A stretch of DNA of 64,000 nucleotides from Phoronis australis. Its lineage: Eukaryota; Phoronida; Phoronidae. The stretch is from NCBI GenBank assembly GCA_002633005.1, contig NMRA01000490.1, forward strand, positions 166,170 through 230,169, given 5' to 3'. Made by a program: the position numbers and the translations under genes. Below the pieces are notes generated by a model, which searched no databases, was not told where the DNA came from, and was given only the letters and a program-made list of their open reading frames with translations. Below are positions 59,801 to 64,000 of this stretch, one piece after another; the first letter of the stretch is position 1, and each line of letters starts with the position of its first letter.

Positions 59801-62800
59801 CATATCACGCGAAGATGAAGTAGAAATTGAAGAGCTGACATTAGACACTTGCACACTGCCTTTTATAGAAGTATGGTAATTTAGGCTTTATCCATGAAAG
59901 AGATTTATTAAAAATCAATGCATGCTTTACTGAGATGAAAAGATCTGTTTGTGATAACCATTAGAAAGAGGCATAACAGGAGCAGTCAAGGCCTATTAGG
60001 TTCAGTGCCAAATGATGCCATTAGTACGGTTCCATTACATACTCTCATAAGGCGGAAGAAAATGTGTAACTCAGAAGTGTCATGCAATGAAATACTTTCA
60101 ATGCATTGCGCCATGGTTTTTTTGTCAGTCAATGATAACTAGAGTATTTTTCGATGTGAAAATGGAATTATCATTATATACTACGAATACACCAAATCTC
60201 AAAAACAAAGTATGAAAACAATGGCTGCAATGACTTTATGCTTCTAATTGATGGCTGTAAGTTTTTGAGAACAGGATTTTTTAAAGGAATAAGTAAATAT
60301 TAGATACTTGGGAAGTGGCTGAAAAATGCTGTTCACATAAAATGAAACTCGCTTTTATTTTTCAAACTTTGAGAGGTATATTATTAACTGTTGCATAAAG
60401 AGGAACATGGAAAGACGATTACCTTCTCTGTCTCTCTTTCAAGATCTGTAAATTATTGAGAACAGAACACAGAAGTTAAAAAGAACCTTGAACATTGACA
60501 TCTGCCACATCCACTCTTATACCGCCATTAGCGTTCTTGTGACGGGTAGACACGAATAAACGCGATATGCTTATAGTTAAGAAAGCTCAATAAAATGGAA
60601 GAGCATTAGCATTCTCGATTTTTGCACAGAAAGTGATTTTCAAAATACAGAGCTAACGCAGCATCTTTTTATTGGGTAAATTGTATTGTCAGTGAATATT
60701 AACATAAAGAATGTGATACAATATGCTGTTTTACTGTTGTATAATGTACTGCTGTATAGTGTGCTAAGTCAGACACCATAAATTGTTCACTTCAGCTAGT
60801 GTGTTAGCCGTCATACCTTTCAAAAAGATGATCAGTGGTACTATGCATTTTTGTTCTGTAAAAAAGATAGTTGAATTTGGGATGCAGAGATAGTTAACAA
60901 ATTCAAAAATGTTTCTTTTCATACCTCGTCTAACACAAGTTATTTATGAAACAAATCAACAAGTTGACTCATGAATTTACCATCACAGGCCTGGGATCTG
61001 TTATACCTGTCAACGAGTTGGAGGAACTAGTAATCATCAGTTTGAGGTATTCCTGTTTCCAATTTACAAAAAGTATAATTTCATTAGCATCTGCCATCTG
61101 CTTTAACTTGCTTTTTTACGTGTCCAAATAGAATTCATTTAAAGGCAGCTCTCAATGGGCCAAGCATAGAAATGCATGTATTCAGGTTATCACTGGGAAT
61201 GTTATTCAGTAATCCGGCCAAAGTATTTATAAGTCCCAGTCACTGTAGTGTTTCCATTCCTTGCTGTTATGCAAATGATCTGAATGTATGTTTACATATT
61301 TGGTTAGGGATTGTGGATGTTTATTTGCCAAAGTATTTATCATTACCATTTGATTTGTTCTTGCTGTTTAGGAAGTTCCCTTCAGTACCTCTATGCCTGG
61401 ATATTTTATGTTTATTGGAGTTTTGTAGTGTTGGCACAGTAGCTGTTGTGCCTCGTTTTCCTGTTTTGGAACTGACCATGTTCTGGTTCACATGATGAAC
61501 TACATAACTGACAATGGTCTACTGGCAGTATGTGCCTACAGCAACTACTATATACACTATGCTGCAAAATAAATTTGTATTTGCTGACCAGTTCACTGCA
61601 AATATGGTGTTTGAACTGGATCCAGCCGAACACTTCTTCACTGCCAAGAAGTAATTGTTGATAAGATTACTTGAAGTGGCACAGAATTTCCTGTAGCAAT
61701 AGACATCTTAGTTCACACCTTGTTAACAAGAGATCTAAGTCTGTTGTCAGTGATATTCATTCTAGATCGTTTTCCACTGAGACTACATTGACTTAAATTA
61801 TAGTGAACTCATTTCAGCTTCTATTACTTGTGGGTTCTACTGTTGACGAAGACCTGTAGTAAACACAGTGATGAAAAAGACCAGGCAGCATTTGTTCAAA
61901 AAATATGAAAATATTACTTTTCTCTGTTATTCTTTCTTTAATATTATCACATCACCTTTTATATGATTCATGTTTCGGTTTGTTGTAATTCTTCACATAA
62001 CTTATTATGAGCTTCGTGAAAAAGAGAAAAAAGATATAAAGAGAAAATAGAGATAAAGAGAAAATATGTACCTCTGTCATAGTATTGTTTATTTGATGAT
62101 CTCCCAGTAAACGGAGGCACTTCCAAAAAATCAGCTGCATTTTATGCCCTATTTAGCTGGCTAAAAGGACAACGGAAGGCCTCTTACTTGTAATGGCAAG
62201 TCACCGCATAGGTGCTCAAAAATATTCACGTCTTGCTGGCTAAGTCAAAGTGAAGTATGAGAAAACGAAATCCAACAAAGCCATTCACAAATGAAACAGT
62301 CAAAAAGAGCTGGGGGACACATAGAACGCTGCTTTATATAGGGATGGCTTACGGAACCCATAATGCTTAGGGAACTGGGATACCCCTACAAGACCCAAGG
62401 CCAAGCATGCATGACATTACTGGAAATATGCAATTGTTGTCGCCAGTGGCAGTCCAGCACTAGATTTCGTTCCTGAATGCATATTCTAGAGCGCGGACTC
62501 TTCCAATGACCTTCTGCTCCCAGCCGCTTCTTCTCAAATACACCAGAAGAAGCTTTGTTAAGCATTTTTATGCTGGTTTTCACTGGCATCAATGCCACTG
62601 TCCTTGGACATTTTGCACAAAACATCAACCTGCTAACAAGGATATTTATTGCCTAGATTTCAGTTAATCCTACCACATGTATTGGCAAATTGGCCAAACG
62701 TCAGTGTCTGAGTTTAAAGACTTTGATGACAAAATTACAATAACATAAGAATCTGCTGTTAAAATGGTTCCAGTCATAGCTAAGAGTAACCAACAATATT

Positions 62801-64000
62801 CTCAAAAATGTTCAGCCCTAAAACTGATGGTGTCCCTTTAATACCCTCCATCCGCTGATGCACTTGAACTTTATAATACTTTTTTGTAGGGAGAGAGGAA
62901 AGGGGGGGGCCCACCACCATAAAGATCATAATTAATCACTGTTGTGGTTAACCTCAGTCTCATAAAGTTAAAATAAACAGTGTGACCCCATGTAAGTCCT
63001 TGCCTAAAACTTAAGTTCTCACCCTTGCACATCATTGTAGAATTCGATAGTGTATGTTTTGGATCCACTTAAAAAAATCTTACGTACAAACTGTGGCATT
63101 ACCACTGGCTGATCACTGAAACAAGATTTTGCAAATAACAGTAGACACTACTCTGACCTCAAACATTTATGTGTCATTATCGGTGGTGCTCTGCTTGAAC
63201 TGGCCCCTGAGTTGCATCATCCTATATGAAATTTTAATTGCTGTGTTATATTAATAATGTACATCAATCATTAACTACAAGCAAATGACTTATCAAGACA
63301 ACGTTTATATAGCCCCAGTGCACATGCAGTGTTGATATAGAGCCTGAAGCAGTGTAGTACATGAATAGATGAGTGGTGTACATATCGTGAAGTTGCAAGC
63401 TAGAATAGTATGTCAATGCTTTAATCAAAGCTGTATTTCGCCCTGTTAAGCTAGAAAAAAAAAAAAAAAGTTGAATTAGGCCTTTTACTCTCATAAAATC
63501 ACTCACGTAATATTTCTTAATATGATGGCATTCTACTTCCATTACCAAAAAGGACATCGAAATTACCATCAGCAATTCAAGAAAACATTTCAAAGTTTAT
63601 TTTGGTTGGCGAACCCTAAATTGCTAATTTGAAAAACCCATGTGTAAGCATTGCTTTTGTCATGAGTTAGTAAAGGATATGGAATCCATCTCATTATGAG
63701 ACCACTCTCATAAGAATGAAAAGCACAATTCAAGTGTTGTTTTAACCAGTTAAACAGGATGAATGCACCTTTAAACAGCACATACGATCAAGAAATTATT
63801 TAAACCAGCACCCAGTAATTAATAGACAATGCATTATGTTGAAGTTGCAGTGGCCCTGTGTTTCTAATGCTCAGATGCAACATGATATCTGATAAGTCCT
63901 GCTAAGATTTTGTTGTTTTCCAACTTGAACACAGTTGAGTCAAAGGGAGCCGTGTAATTTCATGCAGATGCTTTTGAGTCGATCTAATTTGGGAAAGTTT
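56898..64000. other. Unassigned AT-rich sequence
   Basis: No gene recognised. The minus frame 62386-62628 (80 codons; includes MLNKASSGVFEKKRLGAEGH) is GC-richer than its surroundings and follows an acceptor-like CCTTGTTAG on that strand, but matches nothing I know. The plus frame 61172-61495 is hydrophobic and Cys/Leu-rich without a domain. A 12-base inverted pair (AGACTCACAAAC near 57576 and its complement near 57747) lies in the 57526-57774 frame. Purine-rich repeats of ATAAAGAGAAAATA occur near 62035-62066. Confidence 0.35.
63455..63469 (+). repeat. Poly(A) run of 15
   Basis: A simple homopolymer, with no retroelement body recognisable upstream and no target duplication seen. Confidence 0.9.

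Noticed and set aside
63455-63469. Poly(A) tail of a retrotransposed copy
   Set aside because: No retroelement or processed-gene body upstream and no flanking duplication seen.

Overview
The window is AT-rich, intron-rich or intergenic eukaryotic DNA, most likely from a marine invertebrate animal. It has no operons and no dense reading frames. It is packed with short inverted-repeat elements, microsatellites and decayed transposon pieces, and holds a 56-base assembly gap plus one isolated N. The THAP-type, HIRAN-like and Penelope-type fragments fit invertebrate genomes such as hemichordates, lancelets, echinoderms or cnidarians, but the species cannot be named from this sequence. The longest ATG-initiated reading frame is 153 codons (44776-45237, minus). 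I find no gene that can be called with confidence. Most of the short frames look like chance frames.

The best supported content is mobile DNA. Two near full-length copies (7637-9045 and 49591-51003) of one terminal-inverted-repeat element of about 1.41 kb carry a reading frame matching a HIRAN-like domain; the frame is intact in the first copy and broken in the second. Just beyond the second copy lies a 686-base near-perfect inverted repeat (51174-51859) whose arms are about 330 bases with a loop of about 30. Other elements are two THAP-bearing short elements (3358-3702, 18431-18830), a 470-base element with internal repeats (15616-16085) and its fragment (53104-53262), a 340-base repeat present in opposite orientations (16245-16585, 30704-31043), and three small palindromic elements (13181-13404, 43833-44144, 47517-47615). 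A dispersed family with AATTTGGGAC-type ends has at least seven copies. A Penelope-like C-terminal remnant may lie at 42268-42642.

Simple repeats include a pentanucleotide run (10434-10490), a four-copy 30-base minisatellite (35932-36050) and a GCAC/AC run (40315-40353). A one-kilobase field of TCTCACT-type motifs (55206-56180) is unexplained.

Several plus-strand segments look like exons: a possible TATA box with an ATG-free leader ending in a consensus donor (7273-7394), and short open segments between plausible splice sites (24729-24830, 33975-34117, 52163-52261). They would fit one long plus-strand gene crossing the window. By my rough estimate each is close to what chance gives, so they are leads only.
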